NCBI GenBank assembly: GCA_902764915.1 | Contig: CACWXY010000010.1 | Coordinates: 1 to 64,000, forward strand | Length of the DNA: 64,000 bases | From: an uncultured Eubacteriales bacterium | Lineage (GTDB): Bacteria; Bacillota; Clostridia; Christensenellales; Aristaeellaceae | Reading direction: 5' to 3' | Part shown: positions 25,556 to 33,621 of the stretch, piece by piece | How positions within the stretch are numbered: position 1 is the first letter of the stretch | How the letters are laid out: the number at the start of each line of letters is the position of its first letter | Made by a program: the position numbers and the translations under genes | Notes under the pieces: model-generated | Seen by the model: only the letters and a program-made list of their open reading frames with translations | Databases searched by the model: none | Told to the model about the DNA's origin: nothing

Positions 25556-26980
25556 ATGTTCATTGTAACCGTACTTTGTCCGATCCTTGGAGGGCTATTT
25601 GTCGGGCTGTGCCGTATGCGCTCTTCCCGCATGCGCGGCGGGCTGGCCGTTGCGCTGATGCTCCTTACATCGTTCCTGGTATCGATGCTGGTCAGACGCG
25701 GGCTGCCGGACTGCGTGGTGCTCAGTTATGCAGAGCATTTTACGCTGGCCTTTGGGATGGATCACCGCAGCCAGGCATTCCTGATCCTCATGGCTGTGCT
25801 CTGGCCGCTTTCCATGCTGTATGCGCTGGAATACATGCATCATGAGGCGCGGGAAGCCACTTTCTTCATGTGGTATCTGATTGCCTATGGCGTCATGATC
25901 CTGTTCTGCTGTGCGCAGAACCTGTTTACCCTCTATGTACTCTATGAGTGCGTAACGCTTTCAACCCTGCCTCTTGTATGGCATACAAAGGACCCGCTCT
26001 CTATTGCTGCTGCCCGTTCCTATGTACGCTATTCCATTGGCTGCGCTGCTTTCGGCTTTGTGACAGTGGTCATACTGGGAACGCATGATTCCCTGGCCTT
26101 TGTTCCTGGCGGGCATATGTATGCCTCTCTGTCAGACCGTGTGCTCCAGTCCACGTTTGTTCTGGCCTTTCTTGGCTTTGGCGTAAAGGCGGCCATATTT
26201 CCCTTCAGCCGCTGGCTTCCCAAGGCGAGCGCAGCGCCCACACCAGTGACAGCGCTTCTGCATGCCGTGGCCGTGGTCAATGCCGGTGTGTTCTCCGTGC
26301 AGCGCGTGATCTATGATGTGTTTGGGACGGACCGCCTGCGCGGGGGCTGGGGGCAGAACATTGCACTGACCTTTGCGGCGCTGACGATTGTCTTCGGGGC
26401 TGTCATGGCCGTGCGAGAGCATCATGTCAAGCGTCGCCTGGCCTACTCGACGGTGAGCAATCTAGGCTATATGCTGCTGGGGGCAGCACTTATGACAGTG
26501 CACGGTGACGCAGCCGCAAGCCTGCATATGGTAGCGCACTCCTTGACCAAGATTGTACTGTTCTTCTGCGCGGGGGCCGTTCTGGTGCAGACCGGCCGTA
26601 CGCATGTAGCGGACATGCGCGGACTGGGACGAAGAATGCCGTGGACATTCGTTACCTTTTTTCTCTGCGCGCTGTCCCTGATGGGAATTCCGCCTCTGGC
26701 AGGTTTTTCCAGCAAGTATGCCCTGATCCTTGCCGCGATCGAGAGCGGCGGCGCATGGGCCGTGCTCGGTCCGGCAGCACTTCTGCTTTCGGCGATCCTG
26801 ACGGCGGTTTACACCATGACAGTAGCCGTGCCGGCCTGGTTTGTGGCGCCGGTGGATCCAGTGGACGCTGCGCAGGATCCTTCCTGGAAAATGGTGCTTC
26901 CCATGACGGTGATTACAGGGCTGATGGTGGCAGCCGGGCTGTGCCCGGATGTTCTGATGAACGCACTGATTGCGGGGTGA
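25556..26980 (+). CDS. antiporter-like subunit 3 (NuoL/MnhA-core type)
   Basis: A 474-residue member of the same family, closest in motif style to the NuoL/MnhA core (PTPVTALLHAVAVVNAG). The helix-5 glutamate (YVLYECVTLST) and the lysine in FGVKAAIFPFSRWLP are present. At the site where MnhA proteins usually have a lysine (..MVKAG..) it has asparagine (VVNAG); E. coli NuoL also lacks a lysine there, so loss of function need not follow. The start follows CCGAGGTG. Its TGA overlaps the next ATG by one base. Confidence 0.87.
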   Translation: MFIVTVLCPILGGLFVGLCRMRSSRMRGGLAVALMLLTSFLVSMLVRRGLPDCVVLSYAEHFTLAFGMDHRSQAFLILMAVLWPLSMLYALEYMHHEAREATFFMWYLIAYGVMILFCCAQNLFTLYVLYECVTLSTLPLVWHTKDPLSIAAARSYVRYSIGCAAFGFVTVVILGTHDSLAFVPGGHMYASLSDRVLQSTFVLAFLGFGVKAAIFPFSRWLPKASAAPTPVTALLHAVAVVNAGVFSVQRVIYDVFGTDRLRGGWGQNIALTFAALTIVFGAVMAVREHHVKRRLAYSTVSNLGYMLLGAALMTVHGDAAASLHMVAHSLTKIVLFFCAGAVLVQTGRTHVADMRGLGRRMPWTFVTFFLCALSLMGIPPLAGFSSKYALILAAIESGGAWAVLGPAALLLSAILTAVYTMTVAVPAWFVAPVDPVDAAQDPSWKMVLPMTVITGLMVAAGLCPDVLMNALIAG

Positions 26981-29157
26981 TGCATGTGATACTGTGGATC
27001 CTGGGGATCCCCCTTTGCGGTCTGGTACTCTCGACCGCACTGAGCGCGAAACGGGAAAAGTGGCGTGACAGTACTTATCTGGCGGAGCTTCTGTGCGTGT
27101 TTGCGCTGGCAGTCTGCGGTTTTGTTCAGGCACTGCAGGGACATACTGTGTACGCCGACATCCCGGGCCTGTGCGGTATGGGACTGCATTTCTGTCTGGA
27201 TGGATTCCGGGCGCTCTATGTTCTGATTGCTTCCTTCATGTGGCTGATGACAGGACTCATGTCGCCAGAGTATTTCGCGCATTACAGGAATCGTACGCGC
27301 TATTATCTGTTCAATCAGATTACGCTGATGGCCACCCTGGGCCTGTTCCTCTCGGATGATCTGTATACCACGTTTGTGTTCTTCGAGATCATGTCTCTGG
27401 CTTCCTATCCATGGGTGGCGCATGATGAGACGGAAAGCGCCATGTCCGCGGCACGCACGTATCTGATCATCGCAGTGTTTGGCGGTATGGTGACACTGAT
27501 GGGCCTGTTCATGACGTGGAATCGTCTGGGCTCACTGGCGTTTACTGCCCTGCAGGAAGCGCAGGGGCGTACGGACATGACTGTACCCGCAGCGCTGATT
27601 ATGGTTGGCTTTGCCGCCAAGGCAGGTCTGTTTCCGCTCTATGTCTGGCTTCCACAGGCACACCCTGTGGCGCCGGCGCCGTCCAGCGCGCTTCTGTCGG
27701 GCGTGCTGACCAAGACCGGCGTGTTCGGTATGCTGGTCATCAGTCTGCGGCTGATGCTGCATGTGAAGGCGTTCGGGAATGTACTGCTGGCTCTGGGGCT
27801 GATTACCATGCTTCTGGGAGCGCTGCTGGCACTTTTTTCCAGCAATCTGAAGCGTGTTCTGGCCTGCTCGTCCATGTCGCAGATCGGATATATTACCGTC
27901 GGGATTGCCATGAGCGTGCTTCTGGGACACGAGGGGCATGTGCCGGTCAGCGGCGTCGTCATGCATATGGTGAACCATTCTCTGCTTAAGCTGACCTTGT
28001 TTATGGGCGCAGGTGTCATCTATATGAACCTGCATAAACTGGAACTGAATGATATCCGCGGCTTTGGGCGCGGGAAACCGCTGCTGCATGCCGCTTTCCT
28101 GCTGGGCAGTCTGGGGCTTGCCGGCGTGCCGGGCTTTAACGGATACCTGGGAAAGACACTGATTCATGAAGGCATACTGGAGTATGCACATGAGCTGTCC
28201 GCTTTCAGCATATATAACGTATGTGAATGGATATTCCTCTTTGCCGCAGGCATAACCACCGGCTATATGCTGAAGATCTATATTGCGCTGTTCTGGCAGA
28301 CGCATCCCAAGCGCCAGGCTGAGTTTGACGCAAAGAACGGGAAGTATATGAATCTTCAGACGAGCATTGCGCTTGTGAGTGCCATGGCATGGATTCCGGT
28401 GCTGGGGCTGTTTCCGGGACTGCTGGAAACCTGTGCCCGTATCAGCCAGGGCTTTACCGGGATCGCCGGGGTTTCAGGAATTGCCTACTTCAGTCTTTCC
28501 AACCTGAAGGGCGGCGCCATTTCACTGCTTATTGGCACGCTGACCTATCTCGTCGTGGTGCGCCGGTATCTGTATACGAAGGATCGGGGATATATCGCAT
28601 GGAGCATTGCCATTCGCTGGCAGGAATGGGCTGTGGTGCATCTTGCGGAGCGTGTCATTGATGGAATGTGCACTGTATTTGGATATGCCGTGGAGCATGA
28701 CAATATACTCGATGCGGTTCCGGCGGCGAAAAGCGCGGTGCGGCTGGGGTGTACTGCCTTTGACGAGGCCATTGAAAACCCGGTTCTCATGAAGGCTGTC
28801 CCGGCAGCGGCAGGTGGTGCTTTTACCTCCCTGAGCGGACTGATGGACGGGATTGTGCTGTTCCTGAAGCGCGGGCTTTTCCGCAGGAATAGCGAACACA
28901 GACTGTATCCCAAGCATACGGTGTACTATGTGTTCGCCTTTGTTGCAGGCCATATCATGGACGCGTTTGCCTTCCTTCTGAACCTGACCATTTACCGGCA
29001 TCATCCCATTGATGTGGACTTTACCTATGTGCTTTCAGCCAGACTGTCGGATAACGATACGGAACTGGGGCGCGTCACACGCTCCGTATCCTTTGCCCTG
29101 TTCCTGTTTGCCCTGGGCATGCTGCTGGTTCTTCTTTATGTTCTGGTTATCAGCTGA
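26980..29157 (+). CDS. antiporter-like subunit 4, extended (MnhA/MnhD-like)
   Basis: A 725-residue membrane protein. The first 480 residues form a complete antiporter core with the helix-5 glutamate (FVFFEIMSLASYPWVAH), the lysine in GFAAKAGLFPLYVWLPQAHPVA and GVLTKTGVFGMLV. About 240 extra residues follow, with further helices and an amphipathic stretch, recalling the C-terminal arm of NuoL/MrpA, but without the MbhD/E domains, which are separate genes here. The ATG at 26980 shares a base with the previous stop; an open frame back to 26641 lies within subunit 3 and is rejected. Last gene of the operon. Confidence 0.88.
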   Translation: MHVILWILGIPLCGLVLSTALSAKREKWRDSTYLAELLCVFALAVCGFVQALQGHTVYADIPGLCGMGLHFCLDGFRALYVLIASFMWLMTGLMSPEYFAHYRNRTRYYLFNQITLMATLGLFLSDDLYTTFVFFEIMSLASYPWVAHDETESAMSAARTYLIIAVFGGMVTLMGLFMTWNRLGSLAFTALQEAQGRTDMTVPAALIMVGFAAKAGLFPLYVWLPQAHPVAPAPSSALLSGVLTKTGVFGMLVISLRLMLHVKAFGNVLLALGLITMLLGALLALFSSNLKRVLACSSMSQIGYITVGIAMSVLLGHEGHVPVSGVVMHMVNHSLLKLTLFMGAGVIYMNLHKLELNDIRGFGRGKPLLHAAFLLGSLGLAGVPGFNGYLGKTLIHEGILEYAHELSAFSIYNVCEWIFLFAAGITTGYMLKIYIALFWQTHPKRQAEFDAKNGKYMNLQTSIALVSAMAWIPVLGLFPGLLETCARISQGFTGIAGVSGIAYFSLSNLKGGAISLLIGTLTYLVVVRRYLYTKDRGYIAWSIAIRWQEWAVVHLAERVIDGMCTVFGYAVEHDNILDAVPAAKSAVRLGCTAFDEAIENPVLMKAVPAAAGGAFTSLSGLMDGIVLFLKRGLFRRNSEHRLYPKHTVYYVFAFVAGHIMDAFAFLLNLTIYRHHPIDVDFTYVLSARLSDNDTELGRVTRSVSFALFLFALGMLLVLLYVLVIS

Positions 29158-29241
29158 GAAGGGAAGGGAACGGACCAATGAAAACAGGAATTTCCATCAA
29201 GAACATATGACGATATTTCATGGAAGAAGGAGGCGTAAAAC

Positions 29242-29871
29242 ATGGATATGAATGTGGAAAAACGGAATGCGCTGCTCGCGGAGAAGGTGCTTAAAGGACT
29301 TGCATCCAGGAACATGACAGGCAGCTATGCCCGGGATGCCGGGGAAGCACTGGAAATGGCGCTTGCACAGATCCCGGAAGGTGCGAGCGTGACGATGGGT
29401 GGTGCCATGAGTGCCCATGAGATCGGGCTGGTAGATGCGCTGAAGAAAGGCAACTATCACTTCATTGACAGGGACGCGTACGAAGACAAGCGACAGGCCA
29501 TGCTTATGGCCTACGACGCGGATGTGTTCCTGACCAGCTGCAATGCCATGACAGATGACGGTATACTGGTCAATATTGACGGCAATGCCAATCGTGTTTC
29601 TGCCATCGCACAGGGTCCCCGGAAAGTGCTCATGATTGTCGGAATGAACAAGGTATGCAGCGATGTGGATGCAGCACTGAAGCGCGCAAGAAACGTTGCG
29701 GCTCCTACCAATGCACAGCGCTTTCCCATACAGACGCCCTGCAAGAAAACCGGCACCTGCATGGACTGTAAATCACCGGATACGATCTGCTGTCAGTTCC
29801 TGATTACCCGATTCTCCCGCCATCCCGGACGCATTCATGTTATTCTGGTAGGGGAAAACCTGGGATATTGA
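29242..29871 (+). CDS. LUD-domain protein (lactate utilisation family, LutC/YkgG-like)
   Basis: A 209-residue protein of the LUD/DUF162 family. Visible features are the N-terminal helix, VTMGGAMSAHEIGLVDAL, YDADVFLTSCNAMTDDGILVNIDGNANRVSAIAQGP, VLMIVGMNKVC, and a cysteine-rich end (TPCKKTGTCMDCKSPDTICC) that may bind metal. LutC is one subunit of the L-lactate dehydrogenase LutABC, but stand-alone versions with this Cys tail are widespread in anaerobes and have no settled function. No lutA or lutB is adjacent. AAGGAGG precedes the ATG. Confidence 0.88.
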   Translation: MDMNVEKRNALLAEKVLKGLASRNMTGSYARDAGEALEMALAQIPEGASVTMGGAMSAHEIGLVDALKKGNYHFIDRDAYEDKRQAMLMAYDADVFLTSCNAMTDDGILVNIDGNANRVSAIAQGPRKVLMIVGMNKVCSDVDAALKRARNVAAPTNAQRFPIQTPCKKTGTCMDCKSPDTICCQFLITRFSRHPGRIHVILVGENLGY

Positions 29872-29922
29872 TTAACCCTGAAAACGATTAGTTTTCCACA
29901 AAACAAAAGAAAAAAATACGCC

Positions 29923-29951
29923 TTGACAGAAAAGCCAAAACTCCGTATCAT
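29923..29951 (+). promoter_or_regulatory. promoter of tRNA-Ser
   Basis: A consensus TTGACA (29923-29928) and TATCAT (29946-29951) are 17 bp apart; the tRNA begins 26 bases further on. This near-consensus pair is the strongest promoter I see in the window. Confidence 0.8.
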
Positions 29952-29976
29952 ATGCATGTTGCCTTGAGCAGCCGAT

Positions 29977-30064
29977 GCAGAGTTGGCTGAGTGGTCTAAG
30001 GCGCACGACTGGAAATCGTGTGAGGGCTAATACCCCTCCCAGGGTTCAAATCCCTGACTCTGCG
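29977..30064 (+). tRNA. tRNA-Ser(GGA)
   Basis: An 88-base tRNA with the 7-bp acceptor stem GCAGAGT/ACTCTGC, discriminator G, a D-arm beginning TGGCTGAGTGG, an anticodon stem CACGA/TCGTG with anticodon GGA at 30011-30013, a long variable arm (as in serine tRNAs), and a T-arm with GGTTCAAATCC. CCA is not encoded. It reads UCC and UCU serine codons. Confidence 0.97.
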
Positions 30065-30070
30065 CGTGAG

Positions 30071-30100
30071 ATTCCCGCATATCTGTGGGAATTTTTTTTT
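30071..30100 (+). terminator. terminator of the tRNA-Ser unit
   Basis: ATTCCCGC (30071-30078) pairs with GTGGGAAT (30085-30092, one G-U) and is followed by eight or nine T residues. Confidence 0.9.
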
Positions 30101-30124
30101 GTGCTGCAGCAAACGGAAACAGAG

Positions 30125-30155
30125 AAAAGCGGAACGTGATCACACGCTCCGCTTT
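30125..30155 (-). terminator. terminator of the aminotransferase gene
   Basis: AAAGCGGAACGTG (30126-30138) and CACGCTCCGCTTT (30143-30155) form a 13-bp stem with one wobble. Read leftward it is followed by a run of four U residues just after the aminotransferase stop. Confidence 0.75.
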
Positions 30156-30162
30156 GTCGTTT

Positions 30163-31452
30163 TCAGTTCATGGCTGCCAGCAGTTTCTTGATGCTGGAAA
30201 TGCGTACACAGAGACTGAAGATCTCCATGGCTGTCTGAAGATCCTGAAGGCTGGGATAGGTCGGTGCAATACGGATATTGGAATCCTGCGGGTCCATGCC
30301 GTAAGGCCAGGTAGCACCGGCATTGGTCATTACGACACCGGCCTTTTTGGCACGTGCCACGATATCCTTGGCACAGCCGGGCAGGGAATCAAACATGATG
30401 AAGTATCCCCCCAGAGGACAGGTCCATGTACCCACGTCCAGGCCTTCCAGATCCCGCTGAAGAATGCTCTCCACCAGCTCAAACTTTGGCCGGATGATAT
30501 CGGCATGCTTGCGCATATGCTCCACCATTCCGTGAATATCATGGAAGAAGCGCACGTGGCGCAGCTGATTCACCTTATCATGCCCGATTGTCTGCTTGCG
30601 CAGATAGGAGAGAAAATCCTCCATATTATTGGGGCTTGTGGCGAGGGCTGCGATACCGCTGCCGGGGAACGTAATCTTGGATGTCGAGGAAAACTTGTAG
30701 ACCAGGTCCGGATTGCCGGCGCGCTTGCACTCGGCCAGAATCTCAATCAGATAATCCTGCTGATGATCATACAGATGATGCATGCCATAGGCGTTGTCCC
30801 AGAAAATGCGGAAATCAGGCGCCTTGGGTTCCAGACGCGCAAAGCGGCGTACCGTGGCGTCCGAGTAGGATATGCCCTGGGGATTGGAATACTTGGGCAC
30901 GCACCATATCCCTTTGATGGATTCATCCTCCCGCACCAGCTTTTCGACCATATCCATATCCGGCCCGGTGGGCGTCATGGGTACCGGGATCATTTTGATG
31001 CCGAAGTACTCGGTGATGGCAAAATGCCGGTCATAGCCGGGAACCGGGCAGAGAAACTTGACTTCGTCCAGCTTGCACCAGGGAATGTTTCCCATGACGC
31101 CATGCGTCCAGGCGCGGCTGATGGTATCAAACATGACATTGAGGGAAGAATTGCCGTAGATGATGATATCCTTGGGATTATTCTCCATCATGTCGCCCAG
31201 AAGCTCCCGGGCTTCCTGAATCCCCGTCAGCTGGCCGTAATTGCGGCAGTCAGTACCGTCTTCGCACGTCAGGTCAGAGGAAGAATCCAGCACATCCATC
31301 ATGCCCATGGACAGGTCAAGCTGTTCCTGACAGGGTTTGCCGCGGCTCATGTCCAGGTGCAGCCCCAGTGCCTGGTATTTTTTGTACTGGGCTTTGAGCT
31401 GGACCAGTTCCGCATTGAGCTCTTCCTGGGTCATCTGAGAATAAGGTTTCAT
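30163..31452 (-). CDS. PLP-dependent aminotransferase of the PF12897 group (aspartate aminotransferase-like)
   Basis: A 429-residue fold-type I aminotransferase. It matches the Aminotran_MocR / PF12897 group by its length and by motifs such as DMSRGKPCQEQLDLS, NYGQLTGIQEARELLG, CPVPGYDRHFAI, VPKYSNPQGISYS, FWDNAYGMHHLYD and the PLP lysine in SSTSKITFPGSG. Some members are aspartate aminotransferases; the substrate here is likely but not certain to be aspartate. The start at 31452 is chosen because GGAAAGG lies nine to ten bases upstream, while an ATG four codons earlier is too close to it. Single-gene unit with its own promoter and terminator. Confidence 0.88.
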   Translation of the reverse strand: MKPYSQMTQEELNAELVQLKAQYKKYQALGLHLDMSRGKPCQEQLDLSMGMMDVLDSSSDLTCEDGTDCRNYGQLTGIQEARELLGDMMENNPKDIIIYGNSSLNVMFDTISRAWTHGVMGNIPWCKLDEVKFLCPVPGYDRHFAITEYFGIKMIPVPMTPTGPDMDMVEKLVREDESIKGIWCVPKYSNPQGISYSDATVRRFARLEPKAPDFRIFWDNAYGMHHLYDHQQDYLIEILAECKRAGNPDLVYKFSSTSKITFPGSGIAALATSPNNMEDFLSYLRKQTIGHDKVNQLRHVRFFHDIHGMVEHMRKHADIIRPKFELVESILQRDLEGLDVGTWTCPLGGYFIMFDSLPGCAKDIVARAKKAGVVMTNAGATWPYGMDPQDSNIRIAPTYPSLQDLQTAMEIFSLCVRISSIKKLLAAMN

Positions 31453-31496
31453 CTTTGACATCCTTTCCAGTGTGACTTGGGGAACCAACACAGACG

Positions 31497-31525
31497 ATTG
31501 TAACAGGAAATGAAAAATTAATCAA
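31497..31525 (-). promoter_or_regulatory. promoter of the aminotransferase gene
   Basis: On the minus strand TTGATT (31525-31520) and TACAAT (31502-31497) are 17 bp apart, about 45 bases before the start codon. Confidence 0.7.
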
Positions 31526-31610
31526 TGCAAATTGCAGTTTTATCCGATATTACCCGGTAAAATGCAAAAGAAATGCAGAATTCAAGAATGATATCTGCCA
31601 AAAATGAAAC

Positions 31611-31633
31611 AAAAAAGCGGGCCGAAGCCCGCT
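31611..31633 (-). terminator. terminator with UUCG tetraloop
   Basis: Read leftward, AGCGGGC-TTCG-GCCCGCT is followed by six T residues (complement of 31611-31616). It ends the transcript of the two coiled-coil membrane proteins. Confidence 0.92.
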
Positions 31634-31637
31634 GCAT

Positions 31638-32387
31638 TCAGTCTACCTGGGAATCATATTCCAGAATATGCGCTTCCACTGTCTCTATGCGCTGACGGAT
31701 GACAATGAGTGTCTGGGAGAGCTCATCGGCCTGTGCCTCAAACCCGATGTCAGGAAGCGTGTCCAGCTGAGAAACGACAAGCGTTTCGCTTTCTCGGAGA
31801 GACTGCAGCTCGGTACGCCAGACATCCAGCATTGCCAGCCGGGCCGCCTGAAGACCGGCCCAGAGCCCGCCGGAAGCAACCCCGTCCCGTTTCTCCATCT
31901 GATCCTTTAATACCACGATGGCACTGTGCAGTCTGCTTTCCGTATCCTCCAGCGCTTCATGGACGCGGGTCAGGCTGTCACTGCGGCTCTGCAGAGCTGA
32001 CAGCTGTGCCGTAAGCGTTGTGTTCAGATCACTCAGGCTGGCGACCTGTTCCTGCACGTCCTCAATCTTCCGGCTGCTTTCCTCAATGGTCAGCTTGGCC
32101 TCACGGATGCTGCTTTCAATATCGTCCAGATCTTTCTGCAGGACTTCCTTTTCTTCGGACACAGCCTGCCAGTGATTCTGGCTTTCGGTAAGGTCGCTTT
32201 TGAGCTGTGCAATCTCTTCTTCCATCTGATGATTCCGCTGGTATACCACAATCCCCAGGGCAATGGCTACCAGCATGACCAGGACAGCTAGGATCACAGG
32301 CAGTTTTCTGGGAGAGGAGGTGATTTCTGGCGTCGGTTTCTTTTCTTCCGATACTTCAATCAGGTCGGTGTTCTTCTTATCAGACAT
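31638..32387 (-). CDS. single-pass membrane protein with long coiled coil
   Basis: A 249-residue protein with a charged N-terminal cytoplasmic tail (1-28), one transmembrane helix (about 29-49) and a long extracytoplasmic coiled coil rich in Glu, Gln, Ser and Leu (about 50-170), ending in a helical C-terminal part with few repeats. I do not recognise the family. Such topology is seen in envelope scaffold, division and FtsL/SMC-like tether proteins. It lies 18 bases downstream of a shorter protein of the same layout and shares its terminator, so the two may work together. Confidence 0.7.
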   Translation of the reverse strand: MSDKKNTDLIEVSEEKKPTPEITSSPRKLPVILAVLVMLVAIALGIVVYQRNHQMEEEIAQLKSDLTESQNHWQAVSEEKEVLQKDLDDIESSIREAKLTIEESSRKIEDVQEQVASLSDLNTTLTAQLSALQSRSDSLTRVHEALEDTESRLHSAIVVLKDQMEKRDGVASGGLWAGLQAARLAMLDVWRTELQSLRESETLVVSQLDTLPDIGFEAQADELSQTLIVIRQRIETVEAHILEYDSQVD

Positions 32388-32405
32388 CTATTCCGCCTCC
32401 TTTTC

Positions 32406-32873
32406 TCAGGGAATCGAAGGATAGGGAGCTGTGCGTCTCTGCAGAAGCTGATCCAGCGCCTGCGTGAGGGCATTCTCCGTATCTTCGGTCTGTTCTTCCA
32501 GGGCGTCCATGCGCAGATACAGGGAATCCGTAAGAGAAGACACCTGCGTCTGTGTGTGCGTGACGGATTCTGTCAGGACCGTGTTGGCTTCATCCAGCGC
32601 GGTGCGTGTCTGACGAAGGTCGGTCAGGGAAGCCAGGAGATCATCCACCTGCGGCTGAAGAAGCGAAAGCTCTTCCTCCGCCTTCGGAATGGCCTGGGAC
32701 ACCTGATCCCATTCATACTCCTGCTTGCGTTCGCGGGCGCGGCTGGTTTCCAGAGATACCCTTGCGTCCTCAACGGCATAGGAAAGTTTTTCATGCTGAT
32801 AGACAAAGTAGGCAGTGGCGCCGCAGGCAAGCAGCATCACTACCGCAAACAGGCGCGCAAACCATTTGGGCAA
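32406..32873 (-). CDS. short single-pass membrane protein with coiled coil
   Basis: A 155-residue protein with a transmembrane helix at about residues 6-23 and an extracytoplasmic coiled coil to about residue 140, then a short basic, proline-containing tail. I recognise no family. The start is uncertain: GTG at 32882 lies directly on the GGAGG, so the TTG at 32873, eight bases after it, is preferred. The gene precedes the 249-residue coiled-coil protein in the same unit. Confidence 0.65.
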   Translation of the reverse strand: MPKWFARLFAVVMLLACGATAYFVYQHEKLSYAVEDARVSLETSRARERKQEYEWDQVSQAIPKAEEELSLLQPQVDDLLASLTDLRQTRTALDEANTVLTESVTHTQTQVSSLTDSLYLRMDALEEQTEDTENALTQALDQLLQRRTAPYPSIP

Positions 32874-33027
32874 GCAATCCACCTCCGTTTTGATACATTC
32901 ATAAACAGGAAGATTCTAGCATATTGATGCGTTTTTGGAAACAGGAAAATTCCCTGGTACAGTTCCGGGCCATGACCTGCAGCATGGAGAATCTGGTAAT
33001 GAGGGAGAAGCGTTCCTTTTCCCCGGC

Positions 33028-33056
33028 TTGCATCGCTTCTGGGAGTGTTGTACAAT
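33028..33056 (+). promoter_or_regulatory. promoter of the Lrp-led operon
   Basis: TTGCAT (33028-33033) and TACAAT (33051-33056) are 17 bp apart, with the first start codon at 33130. This would drive the eight-gene unit ending at 41424. Confidence 0.7.
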
Positions 33057-33129
33057 GTCTTTATTTCCGAAAGTGTCTTTTCGAAGACCGTTTGGAATAC
33101 TTGTATGGCAGGAAAGGAAACGATCGCAT

Positions 33130-33621
33130 ATGACGCAACTGGAAGAGCAGATCCTGGATCTTCTGCATGAGGACTGCCGTATCCCGCTGGAAAAGATCGC
33201 CGTGATGACCGGAACGACGCTTTCGGAAGTGGCAGAGGCGATTGAAGGCATGGAAAAGCGGCGCATTATCCTGCGCTACAGTCCGACGATCAACTGGGAC
33301 CGTACGGACCGGGAACGCGTGGAAGCCATGATTGAGGTGCGTGTTATGCCCCAGCGGGACAAGGGGTTTGACGCTGTGGCCAGCCGGATCTATCGATTTG
33401 ATGAGGTCAAGAGTGTGTATCTGATGAGCGGCGCCTATGACCTTCTGGTACTGGTGGAAGCGCCGACACTGAAGAATCTGGCATACTTTGTCAGTCAGAA
33501 ACTGTCTACACTGGAAATGGTGACGGGCACGGCAACCAGTTTTGTGCTCAAGCGCTATAAGGAAGACGGCGTGATTTTTGAAGAGACAGAGAAGGATGCG
33601 AGGCTGGTGGTGTCTCCGTGA
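33130..33621 (+). CDS. Lrp/AsnC-family transcriptional regulator
   Basis: A 163-residue regulator with an N-terminal helix-turn-helix (EQILDLLHEDCRIPLEKIAVMTG...) and a C-terminal RAM/ligand domain (VEAMIEVRVMPQRDKGFDAVASRIYRFDEVKSVYLMSGAYDLLVLVE). Such proteins sense amino acids as octamers. Its stop overlaps the GTG start of an aminotransferase gene (GTGA), a common pairing that suggests control of amino-acid metabolism, probably including its own operon. The start at 33130 is supported by AAGGAAA; an upstream in-frame extension crosses the promoter and is rejected. Confidence 0.92.
   Translation: MTQLEEQILDLLHEDCRIPLEKIAVMTGTTLSEVAEAIEGMEKRRIILRYSPTINWDRTDRERVEAMIEVRVMPQRDKGFDAVASRIYRFDEVKSVYLMSGAYDLLVLVEAPTLKNLAYFVSQKLSTLEMVTGTATSFVLKRYKEDGVIFEETEKDARLVVSP

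Noticed and set aside
19891-29157. Membrane-bound [NiFe] hydrogenase (Mbh) or complex I
   Set aside because: No large or small hydrogenase subunit, NuoB/D-like or ferredoxin subunit is present; only the antiporter module is.
30085-31458. 457-codon plus-strand frame across the aminotransferase
   Set aside because: Shadow of a gene with PLP-lysine and other motifs; it also begins inside the tRNA terminator.
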